Source: Bacteroidota bacterium (lineage in GTDB: Bacteria; Bacteroidota; Bacteroidia; Cytophagales; Cyclobacteriaceae). Taken from it: 64,000 bases of DNA. How positions within the stretch are numbered: position 1 is the first letter of the stretch; each line of letters opens with the position of its first letter. The position numbers were made by a program, and so were the translations under genes. The stretch spans positions 1 through 64,000 of the forward strand of contig JAEZGH010000025.1 in NCBI GenBank assembly GCA_023417065.1, given 5' to 3'. This document shows positions 26,160 through 35,531 of this stretch, one piece after another. The notes below the pieces were generated by a model. It saw only the letters and a program-made list of their open reading frames with translations. It did no database searches and was not told the origin of the DNA.

Positions 26160-27212
26160 TTATTTCCTTACGTTGATCCGCATATAATCCGAATCTGTGT
26201 TACCCTTATCATCGGTAACGGTCAGGCGAAACACGTAAACACCTTCACGAAGATTATTCACAATGAGCCTGCTTGTGTTAGCACCAGTCATCGTTGCATC
26301 AGGACCCTGAATTTTGGTCCACTGAAACTTCACGATTGTACCGTCTGAATCTTTGCCAAATCCGAAGACAGTTGCCGTGTTGGTAGTTGCGAGTGACTTA
26401 TTCTGATCGACATTGGCGTCTGCAGTAGGGATGCTGTTGCCACCGTTTTTGGTATTGGTTTGCTGCATCATCCACTCATATATATTTGGATTGTGCAAGC
26501 TGTGATCAGTGCGGTACGCGTAGTCCCATGCATTGTGATTCACTCCTGCATAGATAGTAAGCTTTGCAAGAGGGTTAGGCTTATTTGCGTTGATCGCATT
26601 TACCATGTTAACTGTTTTTGACATTGGCACGGTTGTATCCTTGTCGCCGTGAGAAGCCCAAACAGGAACATTCTCCTTCGCAATATTCACTGCTTGTGAC
26701 GTGCTGTTATACCCACCACACACTGGAGCAACTGCAGAAAACAGTTTAGGGTATTCCTGAGCCATCGTCCAGGTACCGCCTCCGCCGAGACTAAGGCCTG
26801 TTATAACGATACGCTTCTCATCTATACGGAGATAGGTCTTTACATAGTTAATAACCTCCATCACATACGATGTTGGCCATGTGCCATAGTTATTTTTCAA
26901 TTGAGGGGCGATAAGAATAAATGGAAACTTCGTGCCGTTCTTTGCATGCAGCGGAGGTCCGAATTTCGCCACAGACGTGATACTCTTAGCGAGTACGTTT
27001 TTATCGGTTGTATTTGTACCGCGTTCACCTATGCCATGCAAAAAAATCACTACCGGATACTTATTGGAATTGTTATTATAGTCCGAAGGAAGGTACTCAT
27101 AGTACGCAATGGTAGAGGGTGATGTTGTCTTGAATGTAAGCTGAGCGCTGGCCTGCCAGGCCGTAATGGAAAGTCCCAGCGTCATCAAAACGCAAATGAA
27201 CAATTTCTTCAT
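26160..27212 (-). CDS. Secreted esterase with C-terminal PKD/Ig-like domain
   Basis: 350 aa, signal peptide cleaved at ASA/Q (about residue 23). The alpha/beta hydrolase core has FLHGIGERG, nucleophile Ser141 in GLSLGGGG, Asp192 in HGDKDTTVP, and His226 in GVNHNAW. It belongs with secreted feruloyl/acetyl-xylan-type esterases of the PHB-depolymerase group. The C-terminal 90 residues (ANVDQNKSL...FGFGKDSDGTIVKFQWTKIQG...VTDDKGNTDSDY) form a PKD-like domain, often a spacer or binding module. No T9SS sorting domain is apparent after it. The gene sits between the galactan operon and the beta-helix-like lipoprotein, with a 522-nt leader region upstream. Confidence 0.85.
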   Translation of the reverse strand: MKKLFICVLMTLGLSITAWQASAQLTFKTTSPSTIAYYEYLPSDYNNNSNKYPVVIFLHGIGERGTNTTDKNVLAKSITSVAKFGPPLHAKNGTKFPFILIAPQLKNNYGTWPTSYVMEVINYVKTYLRIDEKRIVITGLSLGGGGTWTMAQEYPKLFSAVAPVCGGYNSTSQAVNIAKENVPVWASHGDKDTTVPMSKTVNMVNAINANKPNPLAKLTIYAGVNHNAWDYAYRTDHSLHNPNIYEWMMQQTNTKNGGNSIPTADANVDQNKSLATTNTATVFGFGKDSDGTIVKFQWTKIQGPDATMTGANTSRLIVNNLREGVYVFRLTVTDDKGNTDSDYMRINVRK

Positions 27213-27734
27213 GCTGTAATCTGTTTTGTATGGTGTCGATTTTCCGGCACCAGATTTTGAAAGATTATTTTCTCTTTGACATGATGAGCGTCGACTTCAA
27301 CATCAAATCAATCGTGTCGCAAAAATGGTGGGTGACACTATTTCTTAACGAATAGGATATACGCAAATACTCGTTATCGTAAGATAGAGGGTACACTTAC
27401 CTCATATGAATACCTGCACGTTTCAATCCTGAACTGGAGTAAAAAGTTCAGGGATAAAATTTATTAGTATAACCAGACCGATGAACAGAAAGTATTATCG
27501 TGGAGCGGATCGATCGAACTGTGAGTTGTAAACAACCGACAACGCGTTTTAAGATATCATGTAGCCAGCAAGTATTCACGTGTTGAAAACGTCAACCCGC
27601 GTAAAAGAAAAGAGAGATGTAAGGTTTCGAATTAAAGGTTAAACATTAATCGAGTTTTTTAATTTGTGAAGAATCTCAGACTGAACGATGCAATCGGCTT
27701 TACGCGGAAATATCAAATTTCTAAACGAGCGCCG
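27213..27734. other. 522-bp intergenic region
   Basis: No gene seen. It lies between the end of the galactan operon and the esterase start on the minus strand, so it should hold the esterase promoter and possibly the operon terminator. I saw neither a TAnnTTTG promoter match on that strand nor a clear hairpin with a T tract. Confidence 0.5.
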
Positions 27735-30287
27735 TCATTCCAACCAAATTGATTCAATTGCGAGCGACCATGATTTCTGCTTCTCTTCTTCTGTCATTTT
27801 AGGACCGACCGAGATTTGAATTGTCTCTATTTCGCCCCAATTAAAGGGTACGTCGTTCGTATGGAAATATGGAAGGAACGAAGGATACGGCCTGGGCAAA
27901 ATGACAAAATCAACCGGACGAAGCTCGGATCGTTCAATAACAACTGCGGATCCATTCTTCTTAAGGTTTACGACGGCACCAGCCGTTGCCCCCTTCCGCG
28001 TAATGAAAGCAATCTGAATTTTGATCTCCTCCGAGCCGCGGGATCGGCCTTTAATCCCGATTTTCTGATATTGGGTTAAATCAAAGTGGCTGGCAATCTT
28101 CGGCTTGAAGTTAAACCTCATGGAATAGTCGTCGATGGGCGCAGCCCCCTTGTTCTCGGGATCAGGTATAAACAATTTGTCGATGCGACTTACCAATTCT
28201 GCGCGGGCGGGTTCAGCAGTCGGGAATACTCCTGAGCCCGGCCGCCACTCACGGCTAACCTGATCGGCATCATCGAATGCATTGAAGAGGAACAATTTTG
28301 TGGGCGACTTCACTACTGGCGACTGATACGATCCGTTGTTTGGAAACGTTAATGTAGCCCCTTCTGAAGCGACGTCGATACGATAGCCAAGAAAACCTTC
28401 CTGCATCATTTCTGCGGGCACCTCGGCCTCATAGATGTAGCCGTTGCGCTTCTTCATAGGTATCCGGTCAGATCGCCATCCCGTTCCTACGACGAGCGTG
28501 ACCGAATCGGGGATATCACGCGTAACAATGGTGGCCACTACCGTATACGACTTGTTCGCGATGAGGACAGGGGCCGCCTCATGCAGTACAACGGGTGATT
28601 CTATCATCGGTGCCGGCGCGGTAAACTCGTTAAGCCGGATGTTCCCGAACCTCGAATTAGCATCTGACGGCAATGACGCCCCCTTCCGCGCAACCAACCA
28701 GGTACCAGGTGAGACATTCACCGTCGCCGATTCGGCAGTCTGAGATTCTCCCTGGCGGTCGAGCTGCTGGATTGTAAAGTCCTCACCCAGGCCTGGCAGA
28801 GAAATCGTCATCGGCCAGGTGCGCCAATTGATCACAGCAACCTTCTTATCCAGGCTGTTGCGACCAAACAGGTTGTCGATCCAGATTGCGTCGGGCATTA
28901 CCTCTAGACGCCATACCCCATCGGAAATCTTATCGAGAAAATACGCACCTGTTCCCTCATATTTTACAACGGGTGAGCTCCCGACTCCTGCAACCTCCTT
29001 GAGCTTTTCCGGAGCAACGGGCTTTGTTGATGTATTGTTTGTATAGATGAATTTGCTTTCCGAATTCATTTCAGCGAGATCCTGTTCATAGTCGACCCTA
29101 AACGAATCAAAGGTTGCATTCTCAGGATATCGCCCAAACGATTTATACATAGGCACCTGATGAAACACCTCGGAGGAGATCTTCAGACTTAGTGCTTTTC
29201 CCGGCGCATAGGCAAGATTCATATAGTGCGTATTGTATTCCGTGTTCGCGAAAGCCATGAACGTGGGATCATACGCGAAGTGCGTCGCCCACTGAATGCC
29301 CGCTTCCCGGAAACTCCTTGCCATCGCGGGGTATATATAAGAGCGTCCTATATCTGCAGCGTCGAATTCATAAACGACTTTTGCGGCCTTTTTGAATTTG
29401 GGATTGTCGGCAAACGGAATCACATACCGGTCCACATTGGGAAGAAAGTTTCCACGCAGCTCATGTGCCGCGCCAAGCCCCGTAGGATACCATTGAAATG
29501 TTCCGCCCTGAATTCGTGAGTCAAAGTAAGCCTTGTGCAAATGAATGCTATGGCTGACGTTGTAAAAGATCGGCTTCCTTGTTCCCGTCTTCCGCATGGC
29601 GCTAACCATTCGATTAATAAAGCGTGTCACCTCAGCAGATGACCCCTGATGGTGAGGCTCATTGCTTATTTCAAAGGCAACGATATCCGGATCGTCCTTG
29701 TAAGCGATTTTGGTATAGGGATTCACGTGATTCAAGAACTGATACAAGTAGTTCTCTTGTGCACGAATAGCCTCCTCGTTGGTCAGACAATCGTCCTTTC
29801 CAAACTTAGCCGAAAATCCCGGCGTCTTTTCATCCCGGTCAGGCCATCCGTTGCCCCAATAGGCGATGGGTGTGATAAGCGCCCTGATCCCGCGTTCCTT
29901 CATGCGCATCAGCGTATAATCAAAAAGGCGCAAATGTTCATTTTCCAAAAGATTACCGACAGAATCACTTATCTCCGTATCCCAGACGTGAACGCGGAAC
30001 GCATCAAATCCGAGACGCGCAAAATGGTAAACGTCGTTGTCTATCGCCTTTTCATGATCGACATTGAGTTGTCTGGCGGATCTGTAAGCATGAGCAAACG
30101 GTACTGTATAATTTACACCAAACCCACGCACTTCTTCATTCGTTCCGCCCCAGCGCATTACTCCATTGCGGTCGACGTATACGTCCTTCCGCTGTTGAGC
30201 ACTACCGTTCATCAACGGCGACACAGCTAATAAAAGAGTGAATATAAACTTGAGGGCATTCCCTGAGTTGGAATATCGGATCATCAT
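27735..30287 (-). CDS. Clan GH-A glycoside hydrolase (GH5-like), multidomain
   Basis: 850 aa with a signal peptide (about 1-30). Residues 35-400 form a (beta/alpha)8 barrel of clan GH-A: general acid/base Glu210 in FEISNEPH and probable nucleophile Glu307 in VVYEFDAAD. Downstream are beta-sandwich regions (about 430-660), and the last 180 residues look like a CIA30/CBM-type module ending in SLAIESIWLE. Such enzymes cleave beta-linked hexosans. As third gene after GH53 and GH2 (overlapping the GH2 stop by 1 nt), it probably acts on galactan- or mannan-type side chains. Family assignment beyond clan GH-A is uncertain. Confidence 0.75.
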   Translation of the reverse strand: MMIRYSNSGNALKFIFTLLLAVSPLMNGSAQQRKDVYVDRNGVMRWGGTNEEVRGFGVNYTVPFAHAYRSARQLNVDHEKAIDNDVYHFARLGFDAFRVHVWDTEISDSVGNLLENEHLRLFDYTLMRMKERGIRALITPIAYWGNGWPDRDEKTPGFSAKFGKDDCLTNEEAIRAQENYLYQFLNHVNPYTKIAYKDDPDIVAFEISNEPHHQGSSAEVTRFINRMVSAMRKTGTRKPIFYNVSHSIHLHKAYFDSRIQGGTFQWYPTGLGAAHELRGNFLPNVDRYVIPFADNPKFKKAAKVVYEFDAADIGRSYIYPAMARSFREAGIQWATHFAYDPTFMAFANTEYNTHYMNLAYAPGKALSLKISSEVFHQVPMYKSFGRYPENATFDSFRVDYEQDLAEMNSESKFIYTNNTSTKPVAPEKLKEVAGVGSSPVVKYEGTGAYFLDKISDGVWRLEVMPDAIWIDNLFGRNSLDKKVAVINWRTWPMTISLPGLGEDFTIQQLDRQGESQTAESATVNVSPGTWLVARKGASLPSDANSRFGNIRLNEFTAPAPMIESPVVLHEAAPVLIANKSYTVVATIVTRDIPDSVTLVVGTGWRSDRIPMKKRNGYIYEAEVPAEMMQEGFLGYRIDVASEGATLTFPNNGSYQSPVVKSPTKLFLFNAFDDADQVSREWRPGSGVFPTAEPARAELVSRIDKLFIPDPENKGAAPIDDYSMRFNFKPKIASHFDLTQYQKIGIKGRSRGSEEIKIQIAFITRKGATAGAVVNLKKNGSAVVIERSELRPVDFVILPRPYPSFLPYFHTNDVPFNWGEIETIQISVGPKMTEEEKQKSWSLAIESIWLE

Positions 30288-32731
30288 TATTTGGATTGTG
30301 AGAAATTAGAAGTTGATGTTGCATTAATTGAAACCGATGCTGCTCTCAAATTATCGGCTTTGGCTTCAACTCGTATCACACCCTCTCCTGTTGTCGATTG
30401 AATAATTAATTGACATCGGCCATTGAATAATGAACGCGTCGCTGTCGATCCATCGTAGGCATCGCGTTCATGACTGCTGGGATCACCATTGCCAACGCCA
30501 ATAATTTTCGCCGGACCAATAATGGTAAATGAAATCATATCAGAAGCATCGGGAACAGTCCGGCCTTTGGCATCGCGAACTTCGACATTGACGACCGAAG
30601 CATCTGCCCCATCAGAAGTGACTTGCTTACGATCGGCGACCAGAACGATGAAAGCTGGCTTTCCGGTTGTTTCACGGCTTGCAGCAAATTTCCGCCCATC
30701 GCGGTAGCCGATAGCTTTCAGTGTTCCCGGCTTATAGGCCACCTGCCAGTTCAGATGACCGTTGCGCGGCATTTTTTTCCGACCGAGACTTTTACCATTT
30801 AGGAAAAGTTCGACCTCATCTGCGTTTGAGTTCACCCATACGTCGATGGATTTTCCTTCCATTCCCGGCCAGTTCCAATGGGGAGAGATGTGAAGGACAT
30901 CCTTATCACTCCACCAGGATTGATAGTAGTAGTAAATATTCTTCGGAAACCCGCACATGTCCATGACGCCAAAGTGTGAATTTATATTTGGCCATTTGAA
31001 TGGAGTTGGTTCGCCGCGATAGTCAAAGCCTGTCCATATGAAACCGCCCATAACCCAGGGGTTGTCGGCTGCGATCGGCCACCATGCTTCAGCAGTCGAA
31101 GCCCACCACGGCGCGTTAATATCCTGATCGGTGAGGTATCCTCGCACTGAATCGACTTCGTATACCCCGCGAGTTGTAACCGTACTTCCCATTTCAGTTC
31201 CAATAATAGGATGTTCCGGATGATCCTTATGATAGGGAACGATAAATTTTTCACGATAATTAAAACCGCGAACCGGAATGACCTCGTTGACACCAGCAAA
31301 TTCATTGCCGAGGTCGGCGGCATACGTGGCTGTCCGGGTTGGATCAAGATCCCGCAATACGCCAAGCATGGTTAACGCGACACGCTTGCCCACGCTTGTC
31401 CTTTGGACCCAACCCTCTTCGTTTCCGATTGACCACATAAAAACGGAAGCGCGGTTGCGGTCACGTCTGATGAGTTTTCTGAACTGATCAAGGTATTCGT
31501 CCGAGCTGTTTAGCAAACGTGTTTCGTCTATTACAAGCATTCCGAGACTGTCGCATGCGTCGAGTAGCTCGGGGGTTGGCGGATTGTGGCTCGCGCGGTA
31601 GGCATTAACACCCATTTCTTTCAGGAGGCGTACTCGGTAAAATTGCAGGTAATCAGGCATCGCGCTACCGACACCGGCATGATCCTGATGGCAGTTTACT
31701 CCTTTGAGCTTAACAGGATTTCCATTCAACAGTAATTCATTATTGTTTCCCAGTGCGATTGACCTGATGCCGAAGCGGATTGTACGTGAATCCGTGATGC
31801 GATCGCCGCTCTTAAGTGTAGTATGAACCTTATATAAATAGGGGTTTTCTACTGACCAAAGTTCAGGTGCTGAAAGCTCAAGCGTTGATCTTATGATTTT
31901 CACCTCCCCAGGCTGAATGGTAAGTGGTTTCGACTCCGTATTAGCTGCAGCTATTCCATCGCGACTGTTGATATTTACCAGCAGACTCACCTCCACGGGT
32001 TTATCACCGGCATTTCTTATTTCTGTCTCCGCATAAACAAGCGCTGTTTTATCTTTCAGCTCGGAGTAAACAAACGTTCCCCCTTCCGGCATGTGCACAT
32101 TATCAAAAATATTCAGCCAGACGTGACGGTAAATTCCTGCCCCCTCGTAAAACCAGCCTTCGTATTGCGTTGCATCGACCCGTACAACAATAACATTCTC
32201 CGACTTAAAGTTGATGATATCTGTGATCTCATAGGTCGCGCCGATGTAACCGCTTTCATTCCTTCCCACGAAAAATCCATTCACCCACACGCGGCTGTCG
32301 CGAAATACGCCGTCAAATTGAAGACTAAAACGCTTGCCGCTGTCGGATGGCGCTACTTCAAACGTCTTGCGATACCAGCCAATACTTGTCTCTGGGAATA
32401 GTCCACCGACGGGTTTGTACCCATGCGCCATTACATCCAGGTTTTCCGACTTCACGAAAGGCAACTCTACTGCCCAATCATGAGGCACATTCAGTTTCCG
32501 CCAGCCTGAGTCATCAAACTTTGGATCGATAGCGGTGGCTTGAGCTCCTCCGTTTTTTGCGTAAATATTGGCAATAGAAAAATTAAAATCCTTCGCAGCA
32601 TCTGCTGCATGGCCGAAGTGAAATCGCCAATCGCGATCGAGACTGATATGCCGTCTCACATTTTGTGCGTATACCGTCCCGACAGCCATCACAACGGTCA
32701 TCGCAAGTAGTCCCCACTTAATCGTTTTCAT
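30287..32731 (-). CDS. GH2 beta-galactosidase
   Basis: 814 aa with signal peptide (1-22, VYA/Q). Domain order is the GH2 standard: sugar-binding jelly roll (about 30-215), immunoglobulin-like domain (220-325), then a TIM barrel with acid/base Glu438 in WSIGNEEG and nucleophile Glu513 in IIGTEMGS. The C-terminal part has DUF4982/Ig-like domains (KPGTLKAIGYRDG... and VTSDGADASVVNVEVRDAKG). It hydrolyses terminal beta-galactosyl residues, matching its place between a GH53 galactanase (5-nt gap) and the GH-A enzyme (1-nt overlap). Confidence 0.9.
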   Translation of the reverse strand: MKTIKWGLLAMTVVMAVGTVYAQNVRRHISLDRDWRFHFGHAADAAKDFNFSIANIYAKNGGAQATAIDPKFDDSGWRKLNVPHDWAVELPFVKSENLDVMAHGYKPVGGLFPETSIGWYRKTFEVAPSDSGKRFSLQFDGVFRDSRVWVNGFFVGRNESGYIGATYEITDIINFKSENVIVVRVDATQYEGWFYEGAGIYRHVWLNIFDNVHMPEGGTFVYSELKDKTALVYAETEIRNAGDKPVEVSLLVNINSRDGIAAANTESKPLTIQPGEVKIIRSTLELSAPELWSVENPYLYKVHTTLKSGDRITDSRTIRFGIRSIALGNNNELLLNGNPVKLKGVNCHQDHAGVGSAMPDYLQFYRVRLLKEMGVNAYRASHNPPTPELLDACDSLGMLVIDETRLLNSSDEYLDQFRKLIRRDRNRASVFMWSIGNEEGWVQRTSVGKRVALTMLGVLRDLDPTRTATYAADLGNEFAGVNEVIPVRGFNYREKFIVPYHKDHPEHPIIGTEMGSTVTTRGVYEVDSVRGYLTDQDINAPWWASTAEAWWPIAADNPWVMGGFIWTGFDYRGEPTPFKWPNINSHFGVMDMCGFPKNIYYYYQSWWSDKDVLHISPHWNWPGMEGKSIDVWVNSNADEVELFLNGKSLGRKKMPRNGHLNWQVAYKPGTLKAIGYRDGRKFAASRETTGKPAFIVLVADRKQVTSDGADASVVNVEVRDAKGRTVPDASDMISFTIIGPAKIIGVGNGDPSSHERDAYDGSTATRSLFNGRCQLIIQSTTGEGVIRVEAKADNLRAASVSINATSTSNFSQSK

Positions 32732-32736
32732 CAGTA

Positions 32737-33924
32737 TTAAAATTTGAAATAATCCATTCCCTTATGCCGGTTCCCCTTAAAATCAAATAATGTGACATTT
32801 TCCCACGACGATCCGGTTCCCCAAAGGTCTTTCATGTTACTGGTGATCCAGGCTGGCTCCCAGTAGATCACGCCCATTCCCCCACCTTCGATCACCTCCT
32901 GATTTAACTTCACCATGAAATCGTGTTGTCCCTGCGGGGTGAATGGGTATCCCGGAAGCGGGTCATTATTTCCGAAGACGTTGTTATAACTGTCCGCACT
33001 TTCTAACGTCCATGGATATGCCGTCTCGAGAATCAACACGTCTTTCCTGAAGCGACTTTTGAACGCTGAAACCTTGTTGGAGATGTCATTCAGAGGTACC
33101 GTTGTATGCCATAGCGGATAGTAGGACATTCCAATAATGTCAAAATCTTCAACACCACCGTTCGCGGTAATGTTATCAAACCACCACTCCACATTTTTTG
33201 GATCAGCAACATGAAGAACGATCTTGATTTCATTTGATGCCACATCGCGTACTGCTTTTGCGGCTGCATTGAGAATTACGCCGAGATTTGCCCAGTTTCC
33301 ATCGCATACATTCAGTTTCGGAAAAGATGATAACACATCACTGAAGAGCATCCCACAATTGGTTTCGTTCCCCAGTTGAACAAGTTCCGGCAGCAGGTCT
33401 TTGGACTTAAGGTGTGTCAATGTTTTCTTGGTGTACTCATAAACAGAATCGGCGAGTATATCCAGGGAGGTGACATATTTCCATGCCGCTGGCACAGGCT
33501 GAGAACCCGGGTCGGCCCATCTGTCCGAATAATGAAAATCGAGCAATGTTTCCATACCCGCTGCCTTTGCCTTTGCGATACCATTGGCCACATCAGCGAG
33601 GTCGTTATACATTTGCGCCCCCTGGGGATCGTAGATTTCCTTCGTCCATCCGGGAGTGTGCCAAAGCCGGAATCGGGAAAGATTGGCTCCTGCATCGCCG
33701 AATATTTTATAAGGATCCCTGACGACCCCGTTGTCGCGAAACTGGCCGCCGTGGTCCAGGATCTGGTTTACATAAGACAAGTCCACACCGAAGTAATATT
33801 GCCCTTTGTCCGGGTCGGGAGGTTGCGGCGGTTGGGGATCAGGATCTTCTGAAGAACATCCTTTCAGGAAAAGGCTCGCGGCAAGAACAAAACTGATGAA
33901 CACGCGCTTCGGGCTTTTTTTCAT
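32737..33924 (-). CDS. GH53 arabinogalactan endo-beta-1,4-galactanase, lipoprotein
   Basis: 395 aa. A lipoprotein signal (LFLKGC, Cys23) is followed by a Pro/Asp-rich linker, then the GH53 barrel: YYFGVDLSYVNQILDHGG, FRLWHTPG, DFHYSDRWADPGSQ, acid/base Glu187 in VQLGNETNCGML, and nucleophile Glu300 in VLILETAYPWT. It cleaves beta-1,4-galactan internally and, being lipid-anchored, probably works at the cell surface. First gene of the galactan operon, with a candidate promoter 40-70 nt upstream. No SusC/SusD pair or regulator is seen here. Confidence 0.93.
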   Translation of the reverse strand: MKKSPKRVFISFVLAASLFLKGCSSEDPDPQPPQPPDPDKGQYYFGVDLSYVNQILDHGGQFRDNGVVRDPYKIFGDAGANLSRFRLWHTPGWTKEIYDPQGAQMYNDLADVANGIAKAKAAGMETLLDFHYSDRWADPGSQPVPAAWKYVTSLDILADSVYEYTKKTLTHLKSKDLLPELVQLGNETNCGMLFSDVLSSFPKLNVCDGNWANLGVILNAAAKAVRDVASNEIKIVLHVADPKNVEWWFDNITANGGVEDFDIIGMSYYPLWHTTVPLNDISNKVSAFKSRFRKDVLILETAYPWTLESADSYNNVFGNNDPLPGYPFTPQGQHDFMVKLNQEVIEGGGMGVIYWEPAWITSNMKDLWGTGSSWENVTLFDFKGNRHKGMDYFKF

Positions 33925-33960
33925 TTAAAGGGCTACTTTATTGACACACCTGTGCCGAAG

Positions 33961-33990
33961 CAAAACTAATTTGCTGCAATTCCAATACAA
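33961..33990 (-). promoter_or_regulatory. Candidate Bacteroidota promoter of the GH53-GH2-GHA operon
   Basis: On the minus strand TAGTTTTG (33961-33968) fits the TAnnTTTG -7 element exactly, and TTG (33988-33990) sits 19 nt away as the -33 element. The start codon is about 30 nt downstream, a plausible leader length. Confidence 0.5.
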
Positions 33991-34170
33991 TGACTTTCGA
34001 TTTAATATCTTTTAATCGAGGCTACTTTTCTCTTGGGGAATTATGAGGAAAATCATATCTGTGAGAGGGCGCGATTATGATTAAATCAAGGATAAGCCAT
34101 GGGCAAGGGAAAGTATTAAGAAGATAAAGATCTTTTCTTAGATTATTCCGTATTAGCAGATTCTCCGGGG

Positions 34171-34201
34171 ATAAAAAAACCTTCGATTAGGTCGAAGGTT
34201 T
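34171..34201 (-). terminator. Rho-independent terminator
   Basis: A perfect 10-bp stem (AAACCTTCGA / TCGAAGGTTT) with a 5-nt loop, followed on the minus strand by a T run. It ends the 108-aa gene. Confidence 0.9.
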
Positions 34202-34229
34202 CTTTGAATGAGGAAAACAGTTGACCGAA

Positions 34230-34556
34230 TTAATCCAGCCTGTTCACATGGAGTACGAACTTTTTGTCAAGCGAAATCTCATACGATTCCTTTTCAATCA
34301 ATTCTGATCCTTTTGGGGAGGATTGAAGAACTGCAAACAAATCCTGAGCATTGACCGACTCTTTGATTTTGTTTATGGGTTTCCCGTTTGCCACCTGAAG
34401 GGTGAAGTCATAGCCACCTTTTTGTCGGGAATTGAGCGATCGAAATTCGTGTGGATATAGCTGATACTGCTGAGGTTCATTCAAAGCATCCAACATCAAC
34501 TTTAGCAATGCGGGGCGATACTTGTGCCATACGGGTACATACATTCTCTCTGCCAT
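34230..34556 (-). CDS. Hypothetical 108-aa protein
   Basis: 108 aa, no signal peptide. Begins AERMYVPVWHKYRPALLKLM and ends in a charged beta-rich segment. I do not recognise the family. The gene has its own strong terminator and no close neighbour, so it is probably expressed alone. Start at the ATG at 34556. Confidence rests on the balanced composition and the clear terminator. Confidence 0.6.
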   Translation of the reverse strand: MAERMYVPVWHKYRPALLKLMLDALNEPQQYQLYPHEFRSLNSRQKGGYDFTLQVANGKPINKIKESVNAQDLFAVLQSSPKGSELIEKESYEISLDKKFVLHVNRLD

Positions 34557-34781
34557 AATTTTGCGTTTTGAAGTTTTACATGATACAATACCCGAAAACG
34601 AGAGCGCACCTGTTCAACGAGGTGAAGTCTCGGCATTGTAGGATTTTAAAGGGGGCGGGTAAAAACAGATAGACAGGTGCTATCTGTGAATGAATTACAA
34701 AGTTACCGCTTTTTCCGGAATGTTAAGTTATGCAATGGGAATCTCCAGCCTGCCGCTGCTTTCAACGCTTCGAATCAAAAC

Positions 34782-35366
34782 TTAAGGGAAAGCACGCTTG
34801 TTTTCTGCAGCATATGCGATCGTGCGTTCAATACGTTTAACTCTCGTTTCCTGCTTCCTCGCAGACTTAATCCAGGCAAGTATACCTTTTTTAGCGGATT
34901 TCGGGAATGCGTCAAAGTTGGCCCATGCGGCTGGAAAACGCCCGAATTCAAGTTTCAGATCAGGCGGTATTGTTAGGCGATCGACTTCATCAAGTGCGTT
35001 CCAGGTGCCTGTTTTTTTCGCAAGGCTGACCATCGCCAATCCTGCAGGATGCATGAGCTTCGCTTTTGACAACTTTGCTACACGTTGTTTGTTGAGGCTA
35101 CTCCAGGTGCTCCTGGGATTTCGCCTGGAAAAATACTGTATCCTAATGGAATCATCGAGGCGTTTCGATGTACTGTCAATCCATCCAAAACAAAGAGCCT
35201 CCTCCACAGCTTCAACGTAACTGATATTAGCCTTATCTGCTGCTCCTTTCTTATACACCAACCAAACACAACGTTCGGATTCATGGTTTTGTTCAAGCCA
35301 TCGTCGCCATGCGTTTCTGCTCGGCGGTGTAAACGTCACTACTCCATCAGTATGTATTTTCTTCAT
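34782..35366 (-). CDS. YdeI/OmpD-associated family protein
   Basis: 194 aa. The N-terminus (WRRWLEQNHESERCVWLVYKKG, then YVEAVEEALCFGWIDSTSKRLD) and the C-terminal FPKSAKKGILAWIKSARKQETRVKRIERTI match the YdeI/bacteriocin-protection family, whose E. coli member YdeI was linked to bacteriocin resistance. The domain is usually cytoplasmic, of unknown catalytic role. No operon partner; the upstream start at 35366 is an ATG. Confidence 0.8.
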   Translation of the reverse strand: MKKIHTDGVVTFTPPSRNAWRRWLEQNHESERCVWLVYKKGAADKANISYVEAVEEALCFGWIDSTSKRLDDSIRIQYFSRRNPRSTWSSLNKQRVAKLSKAKLMHPAGLAMVSLAKKTGTWNALDEVDRLTIPPDLKLEFGRFPAAWANFDAFPKSAKKGILAWIKSARKQETRVKRIERTIAYAAENKRAFP

Positions 35367-35531
35367 TGACGTGTAATCAAGTAATTAAAGATCTGTAGCA
35401 ACTACCCGGGAAGACTTGGCAAAGCCTTATTGATGCTGGTAGTATTCGATAGAGGAGCACAGGATTTCGCACAATTTATGAGATTTTTTGAAGGGTTCAG
35501 AAAAAGCTATGCTTAAAGATGTCGATTTTCT

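Larger units (their letters stand above)
33925..34229. other. Upstream region of the galactan operon, 305 bp
   Basis: Non-coding. Holds the candidate promoter at 33961-33990, an imperfect 9-bp palindrome (TCGATT ... AATCGA, 33997-34019) just upstream of it, and the terminator of the neighbouring small gene at 34171-34201. Confidence 0.6.

Noticed and set aside
29649..30230. 193-codon plus-strand frame
   Set aside because: Antisense to the clan GH-A barrel; composition is not protein-like.
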